This document shows, piece by piece, positions 18,869 through 28,124 of a stretch of DNA of 64,000 nt. The stretch's first letter is position 1. Each line of letters starts with the position of its first letter. The notes under the pieces were generated by a model. It saw only the letters and a list, made by a program, of their open reading frames with translations, searched no databases and was not told the DNA's origin. A program made the position numbers and the translations under genes. The stretch covers positions 620,001 to 684,000 of the forward strand of contig NZ_CP113916.1 of assembly GCF_029395455.1 (NCBI RefSeq), read 5' to 3'. The DNA comes from Lactobacillus sp. ESL0785. GTDB taxonomy: Bacteria > Bacillota > Bacilli > Lactobacillales > Lactobacillaceae.

Positions 18869-19402
18869 TTAGATTTGATAAACCAAATTCTTAATTGCAT
18901 CATCACCAAATTCTTTATTTTGAGCGATTAAAATCCCGGCACAAGCTTCGCTGTCACTGAGGGCATTATGGTGGTGCCATAGTTCCACCTTAAGTGCATC
19001 TGCGACAGTATCTAACTTATGATTAGGCAAATTAGGTTCTAATAATTTGCTGGTCTTTAAAGTATCGATAACAAAATAGTGCGGTTCTTGAATATCATAG
19101 CGCGCTAAACTTTGTCGCATTACATTAGTATCAAAGCGCGCATTGTGTGCAGCAACCAGCATCCCAGGTTGAAATAAATCTTTAATTTGCGGCCAAACTT
19201 CAGCCATTGTTGGGGCATCTTGCACGTCTTCTGCTGTGATATCATGTACCTGAATATTGCGGGCATCAAAGGGCATTTGCGGATTGATAACTGTATAAAA
19301 GCGGTCGACAATTTTATTATCTCGCACCATTACAAGTGCTAGTGAACAGGCACTTTCTGGGTGATGATTTGCGGTTTCAAAATCCATTGCAATAAAGTTC
19401 AT
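18869..19402 (-). CDS. DnaQ-like 3'-5' exonuclease
   Basis: A 177-residue DEDDh exonuclease of the DNA polymerase III epsilon family. Exo I is FIAMDFETAN, Exo II is VAAHNARFDTNVMR, and Exo III is HHNALSDSEACAGI. It is a stand-alone domain without polymerase or helicase parts, so repair or nucleic-acid turnover is more likely than replicative proofreading. AAAGGAG precedes the ATG at 19402. It is divergent from murB. Confidence 0.9.
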   Translation of the reverse strand: MNFIAMDFETANHHPESACSLALVMVRDNKIVDRFYTVINPQMPFDARNIQVHDITAEDVQDAPTMAEVWPQIKDLFQPGMLVAAHNARFDTNVMRQSLARYDIQEPHYFVIDTLKTSKLLEPNLPNHKLDTVADALKVELWHHHNALSDSEACAGILIAQNKEFGDDAIKNLVYQI

Positions 19403-19500
19403 TTTTTCTCCTTTAAAACTTAATTTTAGTATAACATAGGGTGTAGCTGACGGATGAATGCGGTAAAATATAACAAGATATATTAGAGGGGATTTTGGCT

Positions 19501-20400
19501 TTGAAATTACTTGATTTGAAAAAGAAGGGAATTGTTATTAAAGAGCAAGTTCCACTTAGTAAATATACATTTACAAAAACTGGTGGTCCTGCTGAATATC
19601 TAGCTTTTCCAAAAAATGAGCAAGAATTAGTTCAATTAGTTACAGCTGCTAAGCAAGAGCATCTTCCGTTAACGGTAATTGGTAATGCGTCTAACTTAAT
19701 AATTCGTGATGGCGGTATAGCTGGATTAGTGCTTATTTTAACAGAGATGAAAGAAATTACGATTACTGGGCATACTGTTACTGCTCAAGCAGGAGCACGA
19801 ATTATTGATACTGCTTTTACTGCAGCTGAAGCTGGACTTAGCGGGATGGAATTTGCAGCAGGAATTCCGGGAAGTGTTGGTGGTGCCATCTTTATGAATG
19901 CTGGTGCTTATGGCGGTGAAACGTGTGAAGTAGTGCAGACTGTCCGGGTATTAACACCTGCAGGTGAATTTAAGACATATACTAACACGGAGATGCAGTT
20001 TTCTTATCGTCATTCGGTTGTTCAAGATAATGAAGATGTAGTTGTTGCTGCAACTTTTGCACTGCAACCAGCAGCTAAGGCACCGATTTTAGCTAACATG
20101 CATTATCTTAATGCTTTGCGCCGTTACAAACAGCCGCTGGAATATCCATCATGTGGTAGTGTCTTTAAGCGGCCAGTTGGTCATTATGTTGGGCCAATGA
20201 TTATTCAGTCTGGTCTTCAAGGAAGGCAAATTGGTGGAGCGCAGGATTCACTTAAGCATGCGGGCTTTATCGTCAATAAGGGCGGAGCAACAGCTACTGA
20301 TTACCTTGATTTAATTCATTTAATTCAAAAAGTGATTAAGCAGAAGTTTGCTCTTGATTTGCAAACAGAAGTTAGAATTATTGGTCGACCGACTGATTAA
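19501..20400 (+). CDS. murB: UDP-N-acetylenolpyruvoylglucosamine reductase
   Basis: A 299-residue FAD enzyme of peptidoglycan precursor synthesis, reducing UDP-GlcNAc-enolpyruvate to UDP-MurNAc. FAD-binding sequence VIGNASNLIIRDGG, GMEFAAGIPGSVGGAIFMNAGAYG and the catalytic-loop YPSCGSVFKRP of type II MurB are present. No ATG is available. TTG 19501 is preferred over TTG 19495 because GAGGGG (19486-19491) is 9 bases from it but only 3 from the other. It leads into cdaA-cdaR-glmM, all serving wall synthesis. Confidence 0.94.
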   Translation: MKLLDLKKKGIVIKEQVPLSKYTFTKTGGPAEYLAFPKNEQELVQLVTAAKQEHLPLTVIGNASNLIIRDGGIAGLVLILTEMKEITITGHTVTAQAGARIIDTAFTAAEAGLSGMEFAAGIPGSVGGAIFMNAGAYGGETCEVVQTVRVLTPAGEFKTYTNTEMQFSYRHSVVQDNEDVVVAATFALQPAAKAPILANMHYLNALRRYKQPLEYPSCGSVFKRPVGHYVGPMIIQSGLQGRQIGGAQDSLKHAGFIVNKGGATATDYLDLIHLIQKVIKQKFALDLQTEVRIIGRPTD

Positions 20401-20425
20401 AATATTTGCTCAGAAAGGAGTAGCT

Positions 20426-21271
20426 ATGCATCTTAATTTTACAAATGTCTTTACTTGGAGTAACTTTTCGTTGGTGCTTGATGTATTGATCATTTGGTTT
20501 CTTGTCTATCACTTAATCATTTTGATTAGGGGCACTAAGGCAGTGCAGCTGGCTAAGGGAATTGTCCTGATTTTTATTGTCCGGATTATCGCTGGGATCC
20601 TGCAGCTACATACAACAACTTGGCTAATTGATCAGATTGTTTCTTGGTCAGTTGTGGGAATTATCGTGATTTTTCAACCAGAAATTCGACGTGGACTTGA
20701 ACATTTGGGCCGAATGCCGATTTTTGGTGGGCGTGAGGAAAGTGCTCGTGATGAATCAATCAGATTTATTAAAGAACTAGATAAGGCAATCCAATATATG
20801 TCTAAAAGGCGAATTGGTGCCTTAATTACAATTCAACAAGAAACAGGTCTTGAAGATTATATTGAAACAGGTATTAAGCTTAATGCCCATGTTACCGGTG
20901 AATTGTTAATTAACATTTTTATTCCGAATACACCACTTCATGATGGTGCAGTAATTATTAATCAAGATCACCAAATTGCGGTTGCTGCTGCTTATCTGCC
21001 ATTGTCCGACAGCAGCATGATTCCTAAGCGTTTAGGAACTAGGCACCGAGCAGCAGTCGGGATTTCTGAAGTTACTGATGCCATCACGATTGTTGTTTCC
21101 GAAGAAACCGGTGGAGTTACAATTACGCGTAATGGCCGCTTTTTACTTGATCTTAGCCGGGATGAATATTTAAAGTATTTGAAGGCTGAGTTAGTACCGA
21201 AAAAGGAAAAGAGTACTAAGTGGTACCAAAAAATATTAAGTAAAATTTGGAAGTGGGGTGCTGATCGATGA
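20426..21271 (+). CDS. cdaA: Diadenylate cyclase CdaA
   Basis: A 281-residue membrane enzyme making the second messenger c-di-AMP from two ATP. Three hydrophobic helices fill about residues 15-85. The DAC catalytic domain follows, with LHDGAVII (DGA at 173-175) and GTRHRAAVG (RHR at 206-208). ATG 20426 is chosen because GAAAGGAG lies at 20413-20420; the upstream open frame overlaps murB. The stop overlaps the cdaR start by four bases, and glmM follows, the conserved cdaA-cdaR-glmM module that links c-di-AMP to wall synthesis. Confidence 0.96.
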   Translation: MHLNFTNVFTWSNFSLVLDVLIIWFLVYHLIILIRGTKAVQLAKGIVLIFIVRIIAGILQLHTTTWLIDQIVSWSVVGIIVIFQPEIRRGLEHLGRMPIFGGREESARDESIRFIKELDKAIQYMSKRRIGALITIQQETGLEDYIETGIKLNAHVTGELLINIFIPNTPLHDGAVIINQDHQIAVAAAYLPLSDSSMIPKRLGTRHRAAVGISEVTDAITIVVSEETGGVTITRNGRFLLDLSRDEYLKYLKAELVPKKEKSTKWYQKILSKIWKWGADR

Positions 21272-22233
21272 AAGATTTTTGGCGTAAGTCATGGTTTATT
21301 CGCCTTGTTTCGCTGCTGATTGCAGTATTGTTAGTAATTTATATTAATTATACTCAAGAGGGCTTTATGACTCAGGGTCAGGCTGATAAAACCAAACAAA
21401 CGGCTACGCAAACTCAGACAGTTAAAGTACCGCTGCAAGTTTCAGTGGATACTGACAATTATTATGTTGTGGGTTATCCTGCTAAAGTTAGTGTTACGCT
21501 TGAAGGCTCAAATGCCTTGGTAACGTCGACAATTAATACACAAAATTTTCGAGCATATATTGATTTAACTAATAAGAGTATTGGTGAGCACCAGGTTCAA
21601 GTACACGTTAGTGGATTAAGTAATCAATTGGCATGTACAATTAGTCCTAAAACTGTCCATGTAAATATTCAGCATCGAAAATCAACGACAATGCCTGTTC
21701 AAATAGAGTATAATAAAAATGCTGTAGCTCATGGCTATAAACTAGGTAAAACGAATGTTGATCCACAGCAGGTTGAAGTGACAGGTGCGCGGGGAGAAAT
21801 TGATCAGATTGATCAAATTGCGGCCAAAGTTGTCTTACCTAATGGTATTGATCATAATTTTGAACGGCAGGTAAACTTAATTGCCGAAGATCGTAAGGGT
21901 CGTCAGTTGAATGTGATTATTGAACCGGCTACGGCTAAGGTAACAATTCCAATTTCGGTAGCGAAAAAAACAGTCAAAATTGCGTTGGCACCTAAACACG
22001 AAAAATCGAGTAAAGTTTATTCGCTAACTGCTAAAAGTAATTACGTTACACTATACGGCAGTCAGGCTGCTTTAAATAAGGTTAAAAGTCTTAAAGTACC
22101 GGTTGATTTAAGTGATGTCAATTCTTCAACGACCAAAATAGTCAAGTTGCAATTGCCGGGCGGCGTAATTAAAGCAAATTTGGCACAAGTTACGGTTCAA
22201 ATTAAAGTAGCAAATTCAAATAATTCAAAATAA
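21268..22233 (+). CDS. cdaR: YbbR-domain regulator of CdaA
   Basis: A 321-residue protein with one N-terminal membrane helix (SWFIRLVSLLIAVLLVIYIN) and an extracytoplasmic part made of about three YbbR repeats of ~80 residues (VPLQVSVDTDNYYVVGYPAK, MPVQIEYNKNAVAHGY, VKIALAPKHEK). CdaR proteins bind CdaA and tune its activity. Its start overlaps the cdaA stop. The length suits the lactobacillar form, which has fewer repeats than the Bacillus protein. Confidence 0.92.
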   Translation: MKDFWRKSWFIRLVSLLIAVLLVIYINYTQEGFMTQGQADKTKQTATQTQTVKVPLQVSVDTDNYYVVGYPAKVSVTLEGSNALVTSTINTQNFRAYIDLTNKSIGEHQVQVHVSGLSNQLACTISPKTVHVNIQHRKSTTMPVQIEYNKNAVAHGYKLGKTNVDPQQVEVTGARGEIDQIDQIAAKVVLPNGIDHNFERQVNLIAEDRKGRQLNVIIEPATAKVTIPISVAKKTVKIALAPKHEKSSKVYSLTAKSNYVTLYGSQAALNKVKSLKVPVDLSDVNSSTTKIVKLQLPGGVIKANLAQVTVQIKVANSNNSK

Positions 22234-22263
22234 ACAAATTAGAGAAAGAAAGGTTGTTTTTTA

Positions 22264-23616
22264 ATGTTAAAATATTTTGGCACTGATGGTGTACGTGGGG
22301 TAGCAAATCAAGATTTATCCCCGGAAATGGCATTTAAATTAGGCCGTGACGGTGGGTATGTTTTAACGAAAAATAAGGCAAAAGATGAACAAGCCAAGGT
22401 CTTAGTTTCTCGTGATACGCGGATGTCAGGACAAATGCTTGAATATGCCTTAATTTCAGGATTATTGTCAGTTGGAATTGAAGTCTTAGAAGTTGGCGTA
22501 ATTACTACTCCGGGCTTATCTTATCTAGTTCGGGCTCAAGGAGCTGATGCTGGTGTCCAGATTTCTGCATCACACAATCCAGTTCAAGATAATGGGATAA
22601 AATTCTTTGGTAGTGATGGTTTGAAGCTGTCCGATGAAATGGAAGGCGAAATTGAAAAATTAATTGATGCTAAAGAAGATCAATTGCCGCGTCCTTCTGC
22701 TGCAGGCTTAGGGACAGTAACTGACTTTCATGAGGGCAGCTCGAAATATTTGCAATTTATTGAAAATACGATTCCTGAAGATCTTGATGGCATTAAAGTG
22801 GTCATTGATGGTGCTAATGGGGCTGCCAGCAGCTTGATTTCACGGCTTTTTGCAGATTGTGGAGTTGATTTTACAACGATTGCGACACATCCTAATGGTA
22901 TGAACATTAATGATCATGTTGGGGCAACGCATACTGAGAAGCTGCAGGAAGAAGTCGTTAAACAGGGCGCACAGTTGGGTTTGGCTTTTGATGGTGATGC
23001 CGATCGCTGTATTGCAGTTGACGAACAAGGCCATGAAGTTGATGGCGACCATATTATGTACGTCTTGGGTACTTACATGGCTGATGGTGGTCGCTTAAAG
23101 AATGATACAATTGTGACAACAGTTATGAGTAATCTTGGCTTTACTAAGGCATTGGCAAGAAAGGGCATTAAAAATGTCCGTACTCAAGTCGGTGACCGTT
23201 ATGTGTCTGAAGAAATGCGGGCTAATGGTTATAATCTCGGCGGTGAACAATCAGGTCACGTAATTATGAGTGATTATCACAATACTGGTGATGGGATGCT
23301 GACAGGTTTGCATTTGATGTTGGTAATGAAGAAGACAGGCAAGTCCCTGACAGAATTATTAGCCGACTTTAAGGAATACCCACAATGCTTGGTTAATGTT
23401 CCGGTTAAAGATAAGAAGAGTTGGCGTGAGCACCAACCGCTTCTTGATATTATTAAGGAAGTTGAGGCTGATATGGGTGATGACGGCCGTGTTTTAGTAC
23501 GGCCATCTGGTACTCAATCACTGTTGCGGGTAATGGCTGAAGGACCTACGCAAGAAGCAACTGATGCCTATGTTAAACGGATTACTGATGTCGTTGAAAA
23601 AGAAATGGGTATTTAA
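22264..23616 (+). CDS. glmM: Phosphoglucosamine mutase
   Basis: A 450-residue enzyme converting glucosamine-6-phosphate to glucosamine-1-phosphate for UDP-GlcNAc synthesis. The start YFGTDGVRG, the phosphoserine loop [13 protein letters not shown] (Ser103), the metal loop [12 protein letters not shown], the sugar-binding GGEQSGH and the C-terminal [12 protein letters not shown] are all in place. AGAAAGAAAGG lies before ATG 22264. It follows cdaR by 30 bases and uses the product of glmS, the next gene. Confidence 0.97.
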   Translation: MLKYFGTDGVRGVANQDLSPEMAFKLGRDGGYVLTKNKAKDEQAKVLVSRDTRMSGQMLEYALISGLLSVGIEVLEVGVITTPGLSYLVRAQGADAGVQISASHNPVQDNGIKFFGSDGLKLSDEMEGEIEKLIDAKEDQLPRPSAAGLGTVTDFHEGSSKYLQFIENTIPEDLDGIKVVIDGANGAASSLISRLFADCGVDFTTIATHPNGMNINDHVGATHTEKLQEEVVKQGAQLGLAFDGDADRCIAVDEQGHEVDGDHIMYVLGTYMADGGRLKNDTIVTTVMSNLGFTKALARKGIKNVRTQVGDRYVSEEMRANGYNLGGEQSGHVIMSDYHNTGDGMLTGLHLMLVMKKTGKSLTELLADFKEYPQCLVNVPVKDKKSWREHQPLLDIIKEVEADMGDDGRVLVRPSGTQSLLRVMAEGPTQEATDAYVKRITDVVEKEMGI

Positions 23617-23636
23617 AAGTTAAATTTGTATTTAAT

Positions 23637-23674
23637 AAAGAAGCAGGAAAAATATTTTTTCCTGCTTCTTTTTG
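23637..23674 (+). terminator. Terminator of the murB-cdaAR-glmM cluster
   Basis: The stem AAGAAGCAGGAAAA/TTTTCCTGCTTCTT with a short AT loop is followed by a T run. Confidence 0.9.
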
Positions 23675-23695
23675 TCGCACTAGGTTTTTCCTATA

Positions 23696-23811
23696 TAGTC
23701 TATACCAATTGTAGAATATATGACTTGACCAATTTCACAAAAAAGTCTAATATTCCTTGCGTAACATGTAATCTTAAATAAGTCCATTTTTGAGAATTGA
23801 ACTAGACCAAA
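23696..23811 (+). promoter_or_regulatory. glmS promoter with dre-like (NagR-type) sites
   Basis: The promoter is TTGACC (23725-23730), 17 bases, TAATAT (23748-23753). Three elements resemble the NagR/dre operator of GntR regulators (core TTGGTATAGACAA and its variants): TAGTCTATACCAATTGTA at 23696-23713 upstream, TTGACCAATTT overlapping the -35, and TTGAACTAGACCAAA at 23797-23811, next to the ribosome site. This suggests repression by an amino-sugar-sensing regulator, as described for streptococcal glmS. No glmS ribozyme core is visible. Confidence 0.5.
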
Positions 23812-23821
23812 GGAGAAAAAT

Positions 23822-25633
23822 ATGTGTGGAATTGTTGGAATTATCGGTAAATCTGCTAGAGAAGCTATCTTGAATGGTTTAACTAAGTTAGAATATCGTG
23901 GCTATGATTCAGCTGGAATTTATTTAAATGACTTGCAAGGCAAGCAATATTTAACTAAGACAGTTGGCCGCATTCAAAATTTGAAGGATAAAATGACCAG
24001 CGATGAGCAAGGTCAAGTTGGAATTGGTCATACAAGATGGGCTACTCATGGTAAGCCAACGATTGCTAATGCGCACCCGCAATTTGATGAAACTGGGCGT
24101 TTTTATCTTGTACATAATGGCGTGATTGAAAATTATCAGGATATTAAAGACAAGTATTTGCAAGATACAACTTTTGAATCAAATACTGATACTGAGGTTG
24201 TCGTTCAACTGATTAGTAAGTTGGCTCGTGAGCAAAAGTTAACAGCTTTTGCGGCTTTAAAGGCGAGTTTAAAACTGATTAAGGGTTCTTACGCATTGCT
24301 ATTGATTGATAATACGCAGCCTGATCACATTTACGTCGCTAAAAACAAGTCGCCATTGATGCTGGGATTAGGGGATGGCTTTAATGTAATTGCTTCTGAT
24401 GCCTTGTCAGTTCTTGATCAAACCAAAACTTTTGTTGATCTGCATGATGGTGAAGTTGCCGATATTACTAAGGATAATTATCAACTTGAAACAATTGCTG
24501 GTAACAAGGTGACGCGCAAGCCTTATCAATTGAACATCGATCCTGATGCAGCATCAAAAGGAACATATGAATTCTATATGTTAAAGGAAATCGCTGAGCA
24601 GCCCAGCGTCTTGCGTCATTTGATTCAATATTATTTGACTGAAGATGGGACACCTAAGTTGGCTCCAGAGATTGTGGATGCGTTGGCACAAGCTGATAAG
24701 TTTTATATTTTTGCGGCTGGAACAAGTTATCATGCTGGTTTAGTTGGTAAGATGCTGCTTGAAAAATATGCGGGGATTCCTACAGAAGTGGACTTTGCTT
24801 CTGAAGCTGGTTATCACTTCCCAATGATGAGTAAACATCCGTTTTTGATTTTCTTGTCTCAATCTGGCGAAACAGCAGACTCACGTGTGGTTTTGCAAGA
24901 AGCAATTAAGCGCAACCTGCCTAGTTTAACGTTGACTAATGTTCCGGGATCAACATTGGCCCGAGAAGCAACTTACGCGCTGTCTTTAGAGGCTGGCCCA
25001 GAAATTGCAGTTGCTTCAACTAAAGCGTACATTGCTCAAGTAGCAACGCAGGCAGTTTTGGCTAAGGCCGTGGGTGAAAAATTATTAAAGCAAGAAGCCC
25101 GAAACTTTAACTTAGCAAATGATCTAAGTCTGGCTGCTGAAGGAATTGAACAAGTACTTACGCAGCAAAAGAAAATCGAGCAATTAACTGATCAAATAAT
25201 TATACCGTCACGTAATGCTTTTTATATTGGTCGCGGGATTGATTACCCAGTTGCTTTGGAAGCAGCATTAAAGTTAAAGGAAGTTTCTTATATTCAAACA
25301 GAAGGATTTGCGGCTGCGGAATTAAAGCATGGGACAATTTCACTAGTTGAAAAAGGGACACCAGTTGTTGCGTTAATTAATGATCCAGTTACAGCTGACT
25401 TGATGCGGGGTAATATTCAGGAAGTAATTGCCCGTGGCGCGCAAGTGATAATTATTGCTAAGCAGCAACTAGCTAAGGCAACTGATGATCTAGTTTTGCC
25501 TGAGCTTAATTATTATTTATCACCATTGATTACAGTGGTTGTCGCCCAGCTCATTGCCTACTATGCTTCAAGGGATAAGGGGTTAGATGTTGATAAGCCA
25601 CGCAACTTGGCTAAAAGTGTTACAGTAGAATAA
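23822..25633 (+). CDS. glmS: Glutamine-fructose-6-phosphate aminotransferase
   Basis: A 603-residue enzyme making glucosamine-6-phosphate from fructose-6-phosphate and glutamine, the first step to UDP-GlcNAc. The N-terminal glutaminase begins MCGIVGIIG (nucleophile Cys after Met removal), with GHTRWATHG and HNGVIENY. Two SIS isomerase domains follow (AAGTSYHAG, LSQSGETADSR, IGRGIDYPVALEAALKLKE), ending NLAKSVTVE. AAAGGAG is the ribosome site. It is transcribed alone. Confidence 0.97.
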   Translation: MCGIVGIIGKSAREAILNGLTKLEYRGYDSAGIYLNDLQGKQYLTKTVGRIQNLKDKMTSDEQGQVGIGHTRWATHGKPTIANAHPQFDETGRFYLVHNGVIENYQDIKDKYLQDTTFESNTDTEVVVQLISKLAREQKLTAFAALKASLKLIKGSYALLLIDNTQPDHIYVAKNKSPLMLGLGDGFNVIASDALSVLDQTKTFVDLHDGEVADITKDNYQLETIAGNKVTRKPYQLNIDPDAASKGTYEFYMLKEIAEQPSVLRHLIQYYLTEDGTPKLAPEIVDALAQADKFYIFAAGTSYHAGLVGKMLLEKYAGIPTEVDFASEAGYHFPMMSKHPFLIFLSQSGETADSRVVLQEAIKRNLPSLTLTNVPGSTLAREATYALSLEAGPEIAVASTKAYIAQVATQAVLAKAVGEKLLKQEARNFNLANDLSLAAEGIEQVLTQQKKIEQLTDQIIIPSRNAFYIGRGIDYPVALEAALKLKEVSYIQTEGFAAAELKHGTISLVEKGTPVVALINDPVTADLMRGNIQEVIARGAQVIIIAKQQLAKATDDLVLPELNYYLSPLITVVVAQLIAYYASRDKGLDVDKPRNLAKSVTVE

Positions 25634-25639
25634 TTAATG

Positions 25640-25667
25640 AAAAAGTCGTAACTAGTTACGACTTTTT
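25640..25667. terminator. Terminator of glmS
   Basis: A perfect palindrome, AAAAAGTCGTAACT paired with AGTTACGACTTTTT, ending in T and preceded by A. Confidence 0.85.
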
Positions 25668-25706
25668 GTATAATAAAGGAGATGACTAAATTGTGGGAGG
25701 TACATA

Positions 25707-26522
25707 ATGACGATCAAATTAATTGCGGTTGATCTGGACGGTACTCTGTTGACAGATACGCAAAAGATTATGCCAGAAACGGAGAAAGCACTTAAAAAGG
25801 CAAGTGAGCAAGGAATTAAAGTTGTCTTAGCCACAGGGCGACCATTGTCTGGTGTAATGTCGTATAATAAGCAATTAGGGCTATCTGGCAGTAAGCAGTA
25901 TAATATTGTCTTTAATGGTGCAGTTATTCAAAACTTGGTTGGTAAAGTCATGATGGATCAAAAAATGGGGTACCGTGATTTTACTAATATGTTGCGGCTG
26001 CAAAGATTGGCACACGTTAATTTGCACTTTGAAACGCCAGAATGTTTTTGGACTTGTGACCGCGATCTAGGTCTTAATTTAGCAACTAATGCCACGATGA
26101 CACGTAATCAAATTAAAGTGCGCAAGGTTGAAGAAATTCCCCAAGATTTTTCGTTTAATAAAGTAGGCTTTAGCGTGATGGAAGATGAAGCTGAAGTCGA
26201 AAAGCTGTGGAATAACATTCCTGATTGGGTCTTTGGTAAGTATGACGTTGTGCGCAGCTTTGCGACAATAGTTGAATTGAATGTTAAAAATGCATCTAAG
26301 GGTAATGCCTTAATTGAATTAGCAGATCGGTTGCGGATTAAGCAGGATCAAGTAATGGTTTTTGGCGATCAAGGCAATGACGTTTCAATGTTTGCTAACC
26401 CTAATTTTAAGAAAGTTGCAATGGGCAATGCAATTGACTTAATTAAAGCTAATGCGGATTATGTAACAGCTGATAACAATAGCGAGGGAATTGCCCAAGC
26501 ACTTAAAAAATTTGTTTTGTAG
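25707..26522 (+). CDS. Cof-type HAD-IIB sugar phosphatase (YidA-like)
   Basis: A 271-residue HAD phosphatase. Motif I is AVDLDGTLLTD, motif II is VLATGRPLSG, and motif IV is MVFGDQGNDVSMF. The cap domain lies between, with NIVFNGAVIQNL at its start. YidA-type enzymes remove phosphate from sugar phosphates. It is a paralogue of the gene at 15390-16265. GGGAGG lies before ATG 25707. The next gene begins 28 bases downstream without a clear promoter, so it may be cotranscribed. Confidence 0.9.
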   Translation: MTIKLIAVDLDGTLLTDTQKIMPETEKALKKASEQGIKVVLATGRPLSGVMSYNKQLGLSGSKQYNIVFNGAVIQNLVGKVMMDQKMGYRDFTNMLRLQRLAHVNLHFETPECFWTCDRDLGLNLATNATMTRNQIKVRKVEEIPQDFSFNKVGFSVMEDEAEVEKLWNNIPDWVFGKYDVVRSFATIVELNVKNASKGNALIELADRLRIKQDQVMVFGDQGNDVSMFANPNFKKVAMGNAIDLIKANADYVTADNNSEGIAQALKKFVL

Positions 26523-26550
26523 TAAAATGAATCTGAGTTGATAAATAATA

Positions 26551-26988
26551 ATGGCAGAAAAAAGTAAAGGGCATAATATTTCAGAAGCTGAGTGGGAAGT
26601 TATGCGGATTGTATGGACACTAGGTAAAATTCATACAGGAGAAGTAATTAAGCAGCTTCAAGCTAAGAAAAACTGGTCGGAATCGACAATTAAGACATTA
26701 ATGGGGCGATTAGTAAAAAAAGGCCTGCTGACTACGCATAAGGATGGTCGGCGTTTTGTTTACACAGCAACGGTAACCGAAAACCAAATGATGGTTCAGG
26801 TTACAACTGAAATGATGAGCCACATGTGTGATATGCATAAAGGACAAATGTTGATTGAAATCCTAAAAGGGATGCCATTATCCAAAAAAGATATTGCAAC
26901 TATTGAACAAGAATTGACAGAAAAAGCGAAAACAGCTCCCACCATGGTTGACTGTAATTGTTTAGCTGCAGAGCAACATGATTGTTAA
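26551..26988 (+). CDS. BlaI/MecI/CopY-family transcriptional repressor
   Basis: A 145-residue repressor with the winged-helix signature of the BlaI/CopY family (ISEAEWEVMRIVWTLG, then ESTIKTLMGRLVKKGLL and RRFVYTA). The C-terminus ends in cysteines as CNC-x7-C, a reduced version of the CxCx4CxC copper(I) site of CopY; a metal-sensing role is plausible but not certain. The ribosome site is weak. It precedes a four-helix membrane protein. The operator of this family, TACAnnTGTA, is absent here but occurs twice at 63894-63940. Confidence 0.85.
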   Translation: MAEKSKGHNISEAEWEVMRIVWTLGKIHTGEVIKQLQAKKNWSESTIKTLMGRLVKKGLLTTHKDGRRFVYTATVTENQMMVQVTTEMMSHMCDMHKGQMLIEILKGMPLSKKDIATIEQELTEKAKTAPTMVDCNCLAAEQHDC

Positions 26989-27018
26989 ATGACAAAAAAG
27001 TTTAAGGAGGTCGATTGG

Positions 27019-27726
27019 GTGAAGAAGGTTAGCACAGTGTTATCTCGGATACTAATGGTGCTGTTAGTAGCTGGATCAGGGTTTTTATTATTAAGAAGTT
27101 CGGTAACGGTAAATGTGCCAGATACTCATAAGGTTGTGCGCGAGGTAATTAATAAGAGTGCTGCTAGTTCGACTGATTCTAGTTTAAAGACCTCACTTAA
27201 AATAGCGCAAAAGTGGGGGTTAGAAGATAAAATTTTGGCACCATTACCGCAAAAATATCATTATGACCTGTCATATACGAGTTTATATAATTTGAGTGCT
27301 GCTTATCAGGCGAATGGTGAATTAACTGCTGAAAATTTAAATTTGCCTACAGATAATCAAACTGAACGAGCAGTAAATTATTTGATTTTAAAGCAATTGA
27401 ATGAAAATTTAAATGAGAATTCTAAGCAAGTTGGCCAATTAATTAGTATCTTTCAATGTTTTATTTTGGCTGTCCTCTTAGTATTTATCTTGGCTGCCCT
27501 GTTGATTTTATTTGGTAAGTATGGTGCTTCAGCAGCAGTTCTTCTTGCTAGTATTGGAACTTTTGGTGCATTGCAATATTGCAGTACCCAGCTAGTGCAA
27601 ATTTTGCAAAGTGAGTTAGCTAAGGGAATTAGCTTTGTGATTTTACCGCAACTTTGGTGGGGACTGGCAATTGGTATATTTGTCGCTATTGTTTGGCCGC
27701 TATGCTTAAGAATTACTAAAAAATAA
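27019..27726 (+). CDS. Membrane protein partner of the BlaI/CopY-type repressor
   Basis: A 235-residue membrane protein of unknown family. One helix lies near the N-terminus (LMVLLVAGSGFLLL), then about 115 residues of extracytoplasmic sequence, then three helices (about residues 144-167, 171-190 and 205-230). GTG 27019 is chosen because AAGGAGG lies eight bases before it at 27004-27010; the ATG at 26989, directly after the repressor stop, would have that site inside the coding region. It shows no HExxH motif, so it is not a BlaR1-type protease. Confidence 0.65.
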   Translation: MKKVSTVLSRILMVLLVAGSGFLLLRSSVTVNVPDTHKVVREVINKSAASSTDSSLKTSLKIAQKWGLEDKILAPLPQKYHYDLSYTSLYNLSAAYQANGELTAENLNLPTDNQTERAVNYLILKQLNENLNENSKQVGQLISIFQCFILAVLLVFILAALLILFGKYGASAAVLLASIGTFGALQYCSTQLVQILQSELAKGISFVILPQLWWGLAIGIFVAIVWPLCLRITKK

Positions 27727-27744
27727 TTTTTTAATATCTAATTT

Positions 27745-27781
27745 AAAAACTGTTATATCTTAAAAGGTATAACAGTTTTTT
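27745..27781 (+). terminator. Terminator after the membrane protein gene
   Basis: AAAAACTGTTATA pairs with TATAACAGTTTTT around an eleven-base loop, giving a T tail. Confidence 0.88.
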
Positions 27782-27906
27782 GTTGGCCTTGAACTGGTAA
27801 CTAAAGCTGCATGAGATTGATTATTTTTTAGTATATAAAATAACAATAATTATATATACCTTTGCTTGAACAAACGCCTATATAACAGTTCATTTATTGA
27901 AAAGTT

Positions 27907-27961
27907 ATCACAAAAATATCACAATTTCAGCTTGATTATATTGAGTTAATGCCTTATTATA
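27907..27961 (+). promoter_or_regulatory. Promoter and direct repeats ahead of the accessory Sec locus
   Basis: TTGATT (27933-27938) and TATTAT (27956-27961) are 17 bases apart. Just upstream are two direct copies of TATCACAA (27907-27914 and 27918-27925), 11 bases from start to start, one helical turn. Position and spacing suggest an activator site. The interval 27782-28124 otherwise holds only the leader and the hairpin at 28050-28090. Confidence 0.55.
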
Positions 27962-28049
27962 TGACAATGATGTTATATAAATAAGAACTATAAAAAATTA
28001 AAAAGCTCTTACGAATAGTGATGTTTTAAATACTTATGAAGTAAAAATT

Positions 28050-28090
28050 AAAGGGTCTGATTTCAGGAAGAACTTGTTATCAGGCCTTTT
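28050..28090 (+). other. Leader hairpin before the first glycosyltransferase gene
   Basis: AAAGG-TCTGAT pairs with ATCAGGCCTTT (one bulged G, one G-T pair) around a loop of about 16 bases, followed by TTTTAGTAT. It could be a weak terminator or an attenuator within the ~160-base leader. Confidence 0.4.
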
Positions 28091-28124
28091 AGTATATTTA
28101 AATTAATATTAGATAGGAGAAAAA

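Noticed and set aside
20348..20425. Extended start for cdaA within murB
   Set aside because: GAAAGGAG lies just ahead of ATG 20426, and the extension overlaps the murB coding end.
23675..23821. Possible glmS ribozyme
   Set aside because: The region is only ~147 bases and lacks the conserved ribozyme core; promoter and dre-like sites explain it better.
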